Below the pieces are notes generated by a model. It saw only the letters and a list, made by a program, of their open reading frames with translations. It was not told where the DNA came from and made no database searches. The translations under genes and the position numbers were made by a program. From the NCBI RefSeq assembly GCF_013410405.1, contig NZ_JACCFK010000002.1:806001-870000 (forward strand): a DNA stretch of 64,000 bases, given 5' to 3'. Every line of letters begins with the position of its first letter. Positions within the stretch are counted from its first letter, which is position 1. This DNA is from Amycolatopsis endophytica. GTDB lineage: Bacteria > Actinomycetota > Actinomycetes > Mycobacteriales > Pseudonocardiaceae. Below, piece after piece: positions 9,191 through 17,430 of this stretch.

Positions 9191-9226
9191 TGCTCGTGTT
9201 CGCGGCGGCTGGCAGGATCGGGCGCC

Positions 9227-10333
9227 ATGCGCATCCGCTCGGTTCTCGCGGCCCTCGCGGCGGGCTCGCTGCTCGTCGCCTGCTCCACCCCGGACGACGA
9301 TCCGGTCATCACCGGCCCCGGATCGGTCACCCCGCGCGCGGACACCGGGTTCACCGTCGCGGCCACGGGTGACGTGCTGATCCACCCGGCCCTGACCGAC
9401 CAGGCCACGGTCGACGGCGGCGGCACGCGCGACTACCGGCCGCTGCTGGCCGGGATCGCCGACGACGTCAGCGGCGCCGACCTGGGCATCTGTCATCTGG
9501 AGACACCGCTGGCTCCCGAGGAGGGCCCGTTCGAGGGCTACCCGGAGTTCAGCGCGCCACCGGAGATCGCGGACGCGCTGGCCGCGACCGGGTACGACGA
9601 CTGCTCCACGGCGTCGAACCATACGATCGACCAGGGCACCGACGGCGTGGACCGGACGCTCGACGAGCTGGACGAGGCCGGGATCAAGCACACCGGATCG
9701 GCGCGCACCGAGCAGGAGGCGGACACGCCGCTGGTCCTCGACGTGCACGGGGTGAAGGTCGGGCACGTGTCCTACACGTTCGGGTTCAACGGCAAGAAGC
9801 TGCCCAGCGGCAAGCAGTGGGTGTCGAACACGCTCGACGCGGACGCCGTGCTGGAGGAAGCCAGGGCGGCCCGCGCCGCGGGCGCGGAGGTCGTGATCGC
9901 GAGCCTGCACTGGGGCACCGAGTACCAGCACGAGCCCACGTCCTCGCAGCGCGGGATCGCGGAGCAGGTACTGTCCGATCCGGCGGTCGACCTGATCATC
10001 GGCCACCACGCGCACGTCGTGCAGCCGATGGAGAAAATCGGCGGCAAGTGGGTCGCCTACGGGCTCGGCAACTCGATCGCGCGGCACGAGGAACCCCGCG
10101 GCATCACCGAAGAGGGTCTGCTCGGACGGTTCCACTTCACGCGTTCGGGGCAGGGCTGGACGGTCGACCGGGCGGAGTACGTGCCGACCGTGATCGACCT
10201 GGGCCCGCCGATCCGCCTGCGCACCGCCGACGACCCGGGACTGGATCCTGAGCGCGCCGCGGAGGCGGTGGCGCGGACGGACGAGGTGGTGCTCAGCCTC
10301 GGCGCTGGTGGCGCTGGCCTCGCCCGCGGCTGA
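9227..10333 (+). CDS. CapA-family (PGA_cap) metallophosphatase-like lipoprotein
   Basis: 368 aa. A lipoprotein signal with LLVAC (Cys19) anchors it outside the membrane. The rest is a calcineurin-like CapA domain: AATGDVLIH, CHLETPL, ASNHTIDQGTDG, SLHWGTEY and IIGHHAHVVQP carry the usual metal-binding and phosphoesterase-like residues. CapA relatives take part in poly-gamma-glutamate export or act as cell-surface phosphatases; nothing nearby encodes a PGA synthase, so the role is open. ATG at 9227 has AGGATCGGG just upstream. It is a separate transcription unit behind the terminator at 9152-9190. Confidence 0.88.
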   Translation: MRIRSVLAALAAGSLLVACSTPDDDPVITGPGSVTPRADTGFTVAATGDVLIHPALTDQATVDGGGTRDYRPLLAGIADDVSGADLGICHLETPLAPEEGPFEGYPEFSAPPEIADALAATGYDDCSTASNHTIDQGTDGVDRTLDELDEAGIKHTGSARTEQEADTPLVLDVHGVKVGHVSYTFGFNGKKLPSGKQWVSNTLDADAVLEEARAARAAGAEVVIASLHWGTEYQHEPTSSQRGIAEQVLSDPAVDLIIGHHAHVVQPMEKIGGKWVAYGLGNSIARHEEPRGITEEGLLGRFHFTRSGQGWTVDRAEYVPTVIDLGPPIRLRTADDPGLDPERAAEAVARTDEVVLSLGAGGAGLARG

Positions 10334-10339
10334 CCCGCG

Positions 10340-10423
10340 CGAGTCCCACGCTCCGTCGGGCGAGTCCCACGTTCCCGGGCGCGAGTTCCACCTTTCCGGG
10401 CGCGAGTTGCGCGGTCGTGGGCG
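10340..10423 (+). repeat. Array of four degenerate 21-bp repeats
   Basis: Units at 10340-10360, 10361-10381, 10382-10402 and 10403-10423 are each exactly 21 bp. The first three share the core CGAGTYCCAC followed by a C/T/G-rich tail ending CGGGCG or TCGGG; the fourth keeps CGAGTT and GGGCG. No spacers, so this is not CRISPR. Confidence 0.85.
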
Positions 10424-10654
10424 CTACGCGGGTTGTTGGCGCTGCGCGCGGCTGAGGGCACCGGGTTCGCCCCGCCCCGCCCCGCCCCGGGCCGCAGGCG
10501 CTGGCGCGCCCCGGCTTGGGGTCCTCCCGAACCCGATCTTTCAGTGTTCGGTTGCCGAGGGGGCTGGGGATCGGATTGCGGGAGAGGAGTGGTTCGGGTG
10601 GTGGGGCGCGTTGCGTTGCCGGGTAGCGGTTTCGCGCGTGCGTGGTGTGCGAGT

Positions 10655-10738
10655 GTGGGACTCGGCGTCGGGAAGGTGGGACTCGCCGAGAGGGCCCGCG
10701 AGTTCTGCGTTCCCGTGCGCGAAGTCCGCGTTCGCGCG
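10655..10738 (-). repeat. Second 21-bp repeat array, half of it inverted
   Basis: Units 10655-10675 and 10676-10696 begin GTGGGACTCG, the reverse complement of the core in the first array. Units 10697-10717 and 10718-10738 return to the forward orientation (CGCGAGTTCTGCG, CGCGAAGTCCGCG). The 21-bp period is kept throughout. It ends 15 bp from the stop codon of the DUF2235 gene. Confidence 0.8.
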
Positions 10739-10752
10739 CGGGAAAGGTGCGG

Positions 10753-11832
10753 TCAGGCGGGGTCGGGGGCCGGGCTGAATGCCTGGAAGCGCTCGCCCTC
10801 GTCGCTGCGCACGGGCAGGACCGCGCCGCCGTCGGTGAGGTACCTGGCGAGGTTCGGGGCGTACCCGCCGACCATCGCGTGTCGTTCGACGGCGCTGGAT
10901 GCCGCGTACTCGCGCCCGCCCGGCGCGGCTCCCAGCGGGCGCACGTGGCGCGGCAGCAGCTTGTAGAACCCGGTGCGCGAGGTGTGGACGGGGCCCAACG
11001 GGTCCAGGTCCGCGGCCGCGAACGCACCCGGTTCGAACGCCAGCCCGTTCGCCCGCGCGCGCTCGACCATCCACAACAGACTGATGTCGGCCAGCGCGCG
11101 GTCCGGGTAACCACCGCCGACGTCGGAATGCACACCGGAGAACCACACCTGCTCCACGCGCTGCCCGAGCGTGCCCGGACGCGGGTGCCACAACGCCGGC
11201 TTGAACGGCGGGCGCTGCTCGTCGATGGCGAGCGCCTGGTAGGCCGCGTCGACGCTCGAACTCAGTTCGGTGTCGTGGAACTGCCACCGCCGGTTGATCA
11301 GGTTCACCAGCCGCATCCCGGACAACGGGATGCCGAGCGACCCGACGGTGTCCCACACGCCGAGGAACCGGATGCGCGTTTCGCGGGCGAAGGACCGGCG
11401 GAACAGCTGCGCCGACACCTCGCGTGGATGTGTCCTGTCCCGGCGGCTGCGGTAGAGCGCGTACGCCTCGCCGATCCGGTCTTCGTGCTGGTGCCGCAGG
11501 ATGCCGCAGTTGCGCACCAGCCCGGCGAGGCTGCGCGCGGTGTAGGCGCCCCGGCTGAACCCGAACAGGAACAGCTCGTCGCCCGGTTCGAAGGTGCGGA
11601 CCAGGAACCGGTAGGCCTCGCGCACGTTGCGGGACAGCCCGAACCCGAACGCGCCACCCCACAGGCGTTCACCGGGCCGCGTGCCGACCCCCGCGTGGTA
11701 GTACATCCGCTGCTCGCACCCGGTCCCGTCGGCGGGCGCGATCGCCAGCGCGACCCGCGAGACGTTGGTCGGCGCCGGCTGGTCCGGCGTGTTCCAGGTC
11801 CCGTCGCAGCAGATCACCACGCGCTTGGCCAT
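10753..11832 (-). CDS. DUF2235 alpha/beta-hydrolase-fold protein
   Basis: 359 aa, beginning MAKRVVICCDGTWN, the characteristic start of DUF2235 proteins, which share the fold of Tle1-type phospholipase effectors. The nucleophile region FGFSRGAYTARSLAG carries GxSxG-like Ser; GVWDTVGSLG and GVHSDVGGGYPD supply the probable Asp and His. No signal peptide or membrane helix is seen and no secretion system lies nearby, so it is probably a cytosolic esterase/lipase-like enzyme. ATG at 11832 is preferred over the GTG three codons upstream because AGGGGAG lies 8 nt before it, while the GTG abuts that site. Confidence 0.88.
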   Translation of the reverse strand: MAKRVVICCDGTWNTPDQPAPTNVSRVALAIAPADGTGCEQRMYYHAGVGTRPGERLWGGAFGFGLSRNVREAYRFLVRTFEPGDELFLFGFSRGAYTARSLAGLVRNCGILRHQHEDRIGEAYALYRSRRDRTHPREVSAQLFRRSFARETRIRFLGVWDTVGSLGIPLSGMRLVNLINRRWQFHDTELSSSVDAAYQALAIDEQRPPFKPALWHPRPGTLGQRVEQVWFSGVHSDVGGGYPDRALADISLLWMVERARANGLAFEPGAFAAADLDPLGPVHTSRTGFYKLLPRHVRPLGAAPGGREYAASSAVERHAMVGGYAPNLARYLTDGGAVLPVRSDEGERFQAFSPAPDPA

Positions 11833-11980
11833 CGTGCCCACTCCCCTCGACGTCCGGTCTGTCGTCGCCAGGGCGGCCGGGGTTACTCCCGCGAAAGGCT
11901 ACTTGGCGGTAGCATCGTCCGGCTGACGCACTGACCAGCGTAAACGCGAGTCGAATTCAGGTTTTACGAGGGGGCCAGCA

Positions 11981-13129
11981 GTGCCGGACTATCGCAGCGC
12001 GAAGGCGCTCGCGGCCACGCCGAGAGGCTTCGCCGCGGCCTTGAAACCGCACGCCCGCCCGCTCGCCGAGGCGATCGTGCGGGAGGTCCGGGGTTCGGTG
12101 CCGGAGTACTCGGGACCGAACGAGGGCCCGTTCGCCCGCGCGCTGGCCGAGGGGGTGGAGATCGCGGTCCGGCACTGCATCCGCTGCGTCGGCAACCCGC
12201 GCCCCGACCACGGGGAATGGGTGAGCCAGTTCCGCCAGCGCGGACGGCGGGAGTTCACCGAGGGCCGCACCCTCGACGCGTTCCAGGCCGCGGTCCGGAT
12301 CGGCGGGCGGGTCGCCTGGCAGTACCTCACGCCGGTGCTGCGCGATCTCGGCGCGACCCCGCAAACGCTCACCGCCGCGGCGGAGGCGATCTTCGCCTTC
12401 GTCGACGAGCTGTCCGCGACCGCGCTGGAGGGATTCCAGGAGGCGCAGCGCCCCGCCGATGTCACCCGGCACGAGCACCGCCTGCGCCTGCTCGCACTCG
12501 TGCTGGCCGAACCCCAGCCCGATCTCACCGGAGCCGCCGCGGCCGCGGAATGGCCGTTGCCGGAGACGGTCAGCGTCATCGCGTTGTCCCACAGCGTGGA
12601 CATTCCGGTGCACGAACTCGGCGACGACGTCCTCGCCGACCACCTCCGCGTGGTCTGGCCCGGTTCCGCACCGGACCTGGAAGCGCTGTCCGGCAACTGT
12701 GAACGCGTGTCCGTGTCGCCACCGGTCCCGCTCGCGCAGGCCGCCGCCGCGCACCGCCTGGCCCGCCGCGGGCTGGAACTGCCCGGCGGGGTCGTGCACT
12801 GCGCCGATCACCTCGACCAGCTCTGGCTGCGCTCGCAGGACTTCCTCGCCGACCGCCTGGGCGGGAAGTACCTGCGCCCGCTGGATTCCGTCAGCGGGAA
12901 GCAGCGGGCGCGGCTGGGCGAAACCCTGCTGGCCTGGCTGGAAACCCGGGGTGGCGCACCGGAGATCGCGCGGAAGCTGCACGTGCACCCGCAGACCGTG
13001 CGGGCCCGGCTGCACCAGTTGCGCGAGCTGTTCGGGGACCGCCTCGACGACGCCGACACGCGGTTCGGAATCCACCTGGTGCTACGCAGGCAGCTCGCAG
13101 GCACTGACCTCGCGGAAAGGAGTTTGTGA
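11981..13129 (+). CDS. PucR-type transcriptional regulator (first of a tandem pair)
   Basis: 382 aa. The C-terminus (about 318-370) is a PucR/CdaR-type helix-turn-helix: GETLLAWLETRG, APEIARKLHVHPQTVRARLHQLRELFGDRL. The N-terminal 170 residues are helical and contain the segment VPEYSGPNEGPFARAL, shared with the next gene. The middle is variable. GTG at 11981 follows GAGGGGG at about -10. It is a DNA-binding regulator whose targets are unknown; the acyl-AMP-ligase-like gene beyond its twin is the nearest enzyme. Clearly a duplication partner of 13340-14596. Confidence 0.86.
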   Translation: MPDYRSAKALAATPRGFAAALKPHARPLAEAIVREVRGSVPEYSGPNEGPFARALAEGVEIAVRHCIRCVGNPRPDHGEWVSQFRQRGRREFTEGRTLDAFQAAVRIGGRVAWQYLTPVLRDLGATPQTLTAAAEAIFAFVDELSATALEGFQEAQRPADVTRHEHRLRLLALVLAEPQPDLTGAAAAAEWPLPETVSVIALSHSVDIPVHELGDDVLADHLRVVWPGSAPDLEALSGNCERVSVSPPVPLAQAAAAHRLARRGLELPGGVVHCADHLDQLWLRSQDFLADRLGGKYLRPLDSVSGKQRARLGETLLAWLETRGGAPEIARKLHVHPQTVRARLHQLRELFGDRLDDADTRFGIHLVLRRQLAGTDLAERSL

Positions 13130-13339
13130 CGAACAGGCGAACCGCCACCCGTCCGAATGTCACCCCTCTCGACACTCGTCACCCGAACGGGTGGAACAGG
13201 AATTCGGAGTGTGTCAACGGTTCTTGCCAACGTCATCCGTCGATGCCATGTTGGCTTCGCGAGCGGATCACGAGCAGTGCCCCGCTGGCGAAAATCTTCG
13301 TCCACCGCACCGCCGCGGATTTCCCGAGCAGGGGTTGAC

Positions 13340-14596
13340 ATGACGATCGAAGCCGAGGTCCGGCCGAGCCGCACCGCGCCGCCGCGAGCGCCCCAGCCCC
13401 GCCGTCCCCGCGGCGAGGGGGCGGGGTCCGGCCGCGCCACCGCGCTGTGGGCATCGCTGCCCGCCGATCTGGCGCCGGTCTTCCGCCCGCACACCGACGC
13501 GCTCACCCGGGTCATCCTCACCGAGATCCAGCGGCAGGTGCCGGAGTACGCGCGGCCACTGGAGGGCCCGTTCGGCCAGGTCATCGTGCGCGGCGTGCGG
13601 GAGGCCATCGGGCAGTGCCTGGACAACCTGGGCAACCCGGCGGTGTCACAGGAGAACTGGATCGGGGTGTTCCGGCACCTGGGCCGCATCGAGTACAGCG
13701 AAGGCAGGCCGCTGGACCAGATCCAGACCGCCTACCGCGTCGGCGGGCTCGCCGCCTGGCGGTTCATCGCGAAGCTCGGCCAGTCGCTGGGACTCCCGGC
13801 GGACCTGCTGTGCGTCGGCGCGGAAGCCGTTCTGGCCTATGTGGACGAAATTTCGGCGTTGTCGGTGCAGGGATACCGCGCCGCGCAGGCCCGCGCGGCG
13901 GGCACGCGCGCCCGGCAGCGGCGGCAGCTGCTCGGCCTGGTCCTGTCCGAGCCGGCGCCCGCGCCGCAGGCCGTCCAAGGACTGGCCGGGGCGGCGGGGT
14001 GGCGGGTGCCGGAGGAGGTCGTGGCGATGGCGCTGGAGCCGCGGCGCGACCAGCACCGGTTGACCCCGCCCGCACTGCCCGCGGACGTGCTGGCCGACCT
14101 GGAGAGCCCGCAGCCGTGCCTGCTCGCGGCCGCGCCACCGGAGGGCCTGGCGGCGCTGCTGCGCGGGTGGCGGGTCGCGGTCGGGCCACGGGTGCCGCTG
14201 GCGCAGGCGGCGATGTCGCTGCGCTGGGCGCGCCGCACGATGGATCTGAGCGTGCGCGGTATCCTCGCGCCGGAGCCGGTCCTGCACGCCGACGACCACC
14301 TGACCACGCTGTGGATGCTGGCGGACGAGTTCCTGATCAGCCAGCTGCGGGACACCTGCCTGGCCCCGCTGCACGGCCTGACCGACAAGCAGCGTTCGCG
14401 GCTCGGGCAGACCCTGCTGGCGTGGCTGCAGTCCAGCGGGAGCGCACCGGAGATGGCCGACCGGCTGGGCGTGCACCCGCAGACGGTGCGCTACCGGATG
14501 CGCCGCATCGAGGAACTGTTCGGCGACCGGCTGGGCGACCCGGACCACCGCCTGCGCCTGGAAATCGCGCTCCGGGCCGCCGAGTTGCTGACGTGA
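13340..14596 (+). CDS. PucR-type transcriptional regulator (second of a tandem pair)
   Basis: 418 aa. Same layout as its upstream neighbour, with VPEYARPLEGPFGQVI in the N-terminal half and SGSAPEMADRLGVHPQTVRYRMRRIEELF in the C-terminal helix-turn-helix. It carries an extra basic, proline-rich N-terminal tail of about 30 residues. ATG at 13340 is used because AGGGG sits 5 nt upstream and the frame above it lacks family sequence. A 210-bp gap separates the two regulators, containing a possible TTGCCA/CATGTT promoter near 13225-13253, so the genes need not be cotranscribed. It ends 4 nt before the convergent adenylating-enzyme homologue. Confidence 0.85.
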   Translation: MTIEAEVRPSRTAPPRAPQPRRPRGEGAGSGRATALWASLPADLAPVFRPHTDALTRVILTEIQRQVPEYARPLEGPFGQVIVRGVREAIGQCLDNLGNPAVSQENWIGVFRHLGRIEYSEGRPLDQIQTAYRVGGLAAWRFIAKLGQSLGLPADLLCVGAEAVLAYVDEISALSVQGYRAAQARAAGTRARQRRQLLGLVLSEPAPAPQAVQGLAGAAGWRVPEEVVAMALEPRRDQHRLTPPALPADVLADLESPQPCLLAAAPPEGLAALLRGWRVAVGPRVPLAQAAMSLRWARRTMDLSVRGILAPEPVLHADDHLTTLWMLADEFLISQLRDTCLAPLHGLTDKQRSRLGQTLLAWLQSSGSAPEMADRLGVHPQTVRYRMRRIEELFGDRLGDPDHRLRLEIALRAAELLT

Positions 14597-14600
14597 GGCC

Positions 14601-16100
14601 TCAGGTGGCGGGCGCGGCCGTCAGGTAGGCCTCGCGGCAGGCGGTCCGCGCCAGTTTTCCCGCCACCGTCCGTGGCAGTGTGCCCGGCGCCTCCACGTGC
14701 ACGGCGCGCACGCGTGGTTCGTCCCCCACCGCCCGTTCGACCGCGGCGGCGTCCACCGGCTCCAGTGACTCCGCGAGCACCACGACCGTTCCGTCGACGG
14801 CCGGGAGGACCACCGCGGAACCCGGCACCAACCCGGGCACGGCCTGCTCGATCGCCGCCTCCACGGATTCGGCCTGCCATTCCCGGCCACCGGCCCGGAA
14901 GCGGTTCTCCAGGCGCCCCAGCACGGTCAGTTCACCACCGGAAAGCAAGCCCACGTCGCCGGTGCGCAGCCACCAGCCGGGCTCCCCCGCGTCCACCTCG
15001 TCCCGCAGCAGCGCGCAGAACGTCTCGGCCGAGGCGGTGGGACGGCGCCAGTACCCGCGCGCGACGGTCGGGCCGGTCACCCAGATCTCGCCCGCCACGC
15101 CCGCGGGCAGCGACCGGCGGCTCCGCGGATCGACCACCGCCACCGTCCGGCCCGGCCGCCCCGACGAGCCCGGACCATCCCCTGTGGACGCTGCGGACAC
15201 CAGCCCGCTCGCCTCCAGCAGACCGTAGGCGGCGCGGTGCGCGTCCGCCCGGAGACCGGGCAGGACCGCGCGGGACCGGGCCGTCTCCCCCACGTCGACC
15301 ACCGCCCGGACCCCGCTGAGGTCGATACCCTCCGGTGCCGGACACCGTGCCAGGAACGTGTTCGTCGCGGCTGCCACCGCATCCGGGTGCTCGGCGAGCG
15401 CGCGCAGCCACGTCTCCGGCCGCTCCCGGACAAGCGCGGCGGGCAGGTGCACCGTCGGGCAACCGGCTAACAGCGGCGCGGCCACCGCGAACGTGAGGTT
15501 CGCGCCGTGCAGCGGGAATCCGTTCACGACGACGGCCGCGCGGTCGCCGAGGGCCAGCGCCTGCGCCGTACGGGCGGCGGAGTCGACGAGGTTGGCGTGG
15601 GTGAGCACGACCCCGACCGCATCGGAGGTGTAGCACAGGCACGCGAGATCCGTGGCGTCCGGCTCGGGCACGTCGAAGAGGTCTCCGGGCACGGAGTCGA
15701 CCGCGACGATCCGCCACACGGCCACCCCGGCGGCGTCCAGCAGCGCACGCACGTCGAGCAGCCTCTCGCTGGTGGTCAGCACGATCTCCGGGGCGGCGTC
15801 GACGAGCGTGGCGCCGAGCCAGGCGTCGTCGCGGCCCGGCGCGAATCCGGGCACCGCGACCAGCCCGGCCCGCAGGGTCGCGAGGAACCCGACGACCCAC
15901 TCGGTGCCCTCGTCGGCGAGGATCGCGGCCCGGACACCGTCGAAGCTGAACCGGCGCAGCCACGCGGCCACCGCCGACACTCGGCGGTCCAGCTCGTCCC
16001 AGGTGAGCGAGCGGCCGGGATCGGTCACCGCGACGGCGTCGGGCGACCGGCGCGCCCAGGTCGCCAGAAAACGCGGCAAGGACGCAGGAGAAATGGTCAC
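14601..16100 (-). CDS. Acyl-AMP ligase-like protein with a deleted ATP-binding loop
   Basis: 499 aa, related to fatty-acyl-AMP ligases: LVAVPGFAPGRDDAWLGATLVDAAPEIVLTT and the hinge region GDVGLLSGGELTVLGRLENRFRAGG are typical, and the A10 segment LPRTVAGKLAR keeps the catalytic lysine (Lys482). However, the A3/P-loop, normally YTSGSTGxPKGVxxTH, reads YTSDAVGVVLTH (157-168): four residues and the loop lysine are missing. Adenylation may be weak or lost. The family loads fatty acids onto carrier proteins or CoA; no carrier gene is nearby. It probably has a leaderless transcript (promoter at 16108-16137 with GTG at 16100). Convergent with the PucR pair. Confidence 0.75.
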   Translation of the reverse strand: MTISPASLPRFLATWARRSPDAVAVTDPGRSLTWDELDRRVSAVAAWLRRFSFDGVRAAILADEGTEWVVGFLATLRAGLVAVPGFAPGRDDAWLGATLVDAAPEIVLTTSERLLDVRALLDAAGVAVWRIVAVDSVPGDLFDVPEPDATDLACLCYTSDAVGVVLTHANLVDSAARTAQALALGDRAAVVVNGFPLHGANLTFAVAAPLLAGCPTVHLPAALVRERPETWLRALAEHPDAVAAATNTFLARCPAPEGIDLSGVRAVVDVGETARSRAVLPGLRADAHRAAYGLLEASGLVSAASTGDGPGSSGRPGRTVAVVDPRSRRSLPAGVAGEIWVTGPTVARGYWRRPTASAETFCALLRDEVDAGEPGWWLRTGDVGLLSGGELTVLGRLENRFRAGGREWQAESVEAAIEQAVPGLVPGSAVVLPAVDGTVVVLAESLEPVDAAAVERAVGDEPRVRAVHVEAPGTLPRTVAGKLARTACREAYLTAAPAT

Positions 16101-16107
16101 GGCGAAA

Positions 16108-16137
16108 ACCGTAGTGATCTTGCGAAGAGGGTGTCAA
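16108..16137 (-). promoter_or_regulatory. Leaderless promoter of the acyl-AMP ligase-like gene
   Basis: Read on the minus strand: TTGACA (16137-16132), an 18-bp spacer, TACGGT (16113-16108), then 7 nt to the GTG at 16100. The consensus -35 is rare in this window and the spacing places transcription at or next to the start codon. Confidence 0.65.
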
Positions 16138-16297
16138 AACTTGTGACCATGATGCCAGCGCAGTGGCCGGATAGTTGTCAGGCGGGTGAGCACGGAACAG
16201 GAAGAACCGGGTGAGCTGGGTTTTCTACCCGCGTGCCAACTTCCCCGCGGAAACCACTGCAACTGGTGACAAGTTTTCCAAGGCGGACCGCGAGCGC

Positions 16298-16353
16298 TTG
16301 ATACGCCATTTTCCGGTCATTACCTTACTCATTGGTAACCCGTTTCCCGGAAA
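16298..16353 (+). promoter_or_regulatory. Promoter with nested dyad before the DUF6801 gene
   Basis: TTGATA (16298-16303) and TACCTT (16321-16326), 17-bp spacer, form a good promoter. It overlaps two nested inverted repeats: TTTCCGG (16310-16316) with CCGGAAA (16347-16353), and TTACC (16320-16324) with GGTAA (16334-16338). The dyad covers the -10 and the start point, so it could be an operator rather than a leader hairpin. A GGAG ribosome site follows at 16359. Confidence 0.55.
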
Positions 16354-16369
16354 TCAATGGAGATTACCC

Positions 16370-17008
16370 ATGAATCGTAGGAGCATTGCCGGCGCGATCG
16401 TCTCCGGGTCCGTTCTGGCCGTCTCGGCCGCGGCCGGCCTGCTCGCCGGAGCCGGCACCAGCGCCGCCGACCCGGCCACCCTCACGCTGACCTACACCTG
16501 CCCGTTCCCGCTGATCGGCAACCAGCAGATCAGTGTGGCGATCAACGCGGACGTGCCCGCCACGGCGACCGTCGGCGAGCCCACCCCCGAGTTCGCGATC
16601 GAGGCCGTCGCCACCGTGCCCGAGACCGCCACCGCCGGCCTGAACCTCGTCGGCGCCAAGACGGTCGAGGGCACCGCCCAGGCCAGCGCCGCCGTCGACG
16701 CTCCCGAGGCGAGCCTGCCGGTCACCGTCCCGACGACCATCGCGCCCACCGAGATCCCCGCCTCCGGCGCGTTCGACGTCACCGCGACCGGCACCACGCC
16801 GTCGCTGACCTTCACCCAGGCCGGCGAGGCCACGGTGACCGTCGGGGACCTCCTGCTGACCCTGCACCCGAAGACCGCCGACGGCTCCGACACCGGCCTC
16901 GGCACCTTCGACTCGCAGTGCACGCAGGACGCGGGCCAGGACAACACGCTGGCGACCGTGCAGATCAACGAGGCGGCGCAGTCCGCCACGGAGCAGCGCG
17001 TCCGCTGA
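16370..17008 (+). CDS. Secreted DUF6801-type protein
   Basis: 212 aa with a Sec signal (residues 1-34, ...GAGTSAADP). The mature protein starts ATLTLTYTCPFPLIGNQQISV, the typical beginning of DUF6801 proteins of actinobacteria, and carries a second cysteine in FDSQCTQDAG near the end, suggesting one disulfide. Sequence is rich in Thr, Ala, Val and Pro, consistent with a small beta-sandwich cell-surface protein. Function unknown. ATG at 16370 has GGAG at -11; an upstream extension of the frame overlaps the promoter and is rejected. A strong terminator follows. Confidence 0.82.
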   Translation: MNRRSIAGAIVSGSVLAVSAAAGLLAGAGTSAADPATLTLTYTCPFPLIGNQQISVAINADVPATATVGEPTPEFAIEAVATVPETATAGLNLVGAKTVEGTAQASAAVDAPEASLPVTVPTTIAPTEIPASGAFDVTATGTTPSLTFTQAGEATVTVGDLLLTLHPKTADGSDTGLGTFDSQCTQDAGQDNTLATVQINEAAQSATEQRVR

Positions 17009-17013
17009 CCGTT

Positions 17014-17054
17014 CACCGGTGGGGCGTCCGGGTCTTCCGGGCGCCCCACCGGTG
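17014..17054 (+). terminator. Hairpin terminator after the DUF6801 gene
   Basis: Perfect 13-bp arms 17014-17026 and 17042-17054 (CACCGGTGGGGCG and its complement), with further pairing inward of CCGG with CCGG. It begins 5 nt after the stop codon. Confidence 0.8.
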
Positions 17055-17102
17055 GCTTCCCGCGCAAGTGTGAAGATCGGTGGCACCGGGTACGCCACGC
17101 GC

Positions 17103-17402
17103 GTGACACCGCGTGACGACGAACCACTCGACCTGGGCGCGACGGAACTGTCCGGCGCCGAGGAGGACCGCATCCGCGACGAGCACGACCTCGACCGTCC
17201 GGACGTGTTCGACGAACGCAACGCGGTGGACGACCGCGCCGGGACGCGCTCGAACCTGCTGCCCGAAGAGGAACACGCCGGCAGCGCCGACCCGGAGGCG
17301 CAGGCCCGCGAGGTGCTGCGCGATTCGGACCTGCGCACCGAGGTACCGGAATCGGCGCCGGACACCATGATCGAGCGGCGCCGTCCGGAAGAGACCACCT
17401 GA
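17103..17402 (+). CDS. Small acidic protein of unknown function
   Basis: 99 aa, rich in Asp, Glu and Arg, with no hydrophobic segment. It is probably cytosolic and partly disordered. Similar acidic proteins ending in a PEAQARxVLxDSDxRT-type block followed by a short arginine/glutamate tail recur in actinobacteria, but I know no function. The GTG at 17103 is chosen because an earlier in-frame GTG at 17019 lies inside the terminator hairpin. No strong ribosome site is visible. It lies 28 bp before the SDR gene and may be cotranscribed. Confidence 0.6.
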   Translation: MTPRDDEPLDLGATELSGAEEDRIRDEHDLDRPDVFDERNAVDDRAGTRSNLLPEEEHAGSADPEAQAREVLRDSDLRTEVPESAPDTMIERRRPEETT

Positions 17403-17430
17403 GCGGTGCCCGCGCTGGTTCACTGGGGGA

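Larger units (their letters stand above)
10334..10752. other. 419-bp convergent gap with repeat arrays, no gene
   Basis: Lies between the convergent CapA-like and DUF2235 genes. It holds two arrays of 21-bp repeats (10340-10423 and 10655-10738) separated by about 230 bp of GC-rich unique sequence that includes a run of CCCCG repeats near 10475-10495. Frames read through the repeats without stops only because 21 bp is a whole number of codons; no start, ribosome site or family match supports a gene. Confidence 0.8.

Noticed and set aside
9139..9226. Gene between the dehydrogenase-like and CapA-like genes
   Set aside because: The 88 bp are taken up by the terminator hairpin and a ribosome site.
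10340..10738. CRISPR array
   Set aside because: Repeat units abut each other without spacers, some are inverted, and no cas genes are present.
16211..16369. Longer N-terminus for the DUF6801 protein
   Set aside because: It would span the promoter and dyad, and the signal peptide begins at 16370.
17019..17102. Upstream GTG start for the small acidic protein
   Set aside because: It lies inside the 13-bp terminator hairpin, and the added residues are Gly/Pro-rich and unlike the rest.
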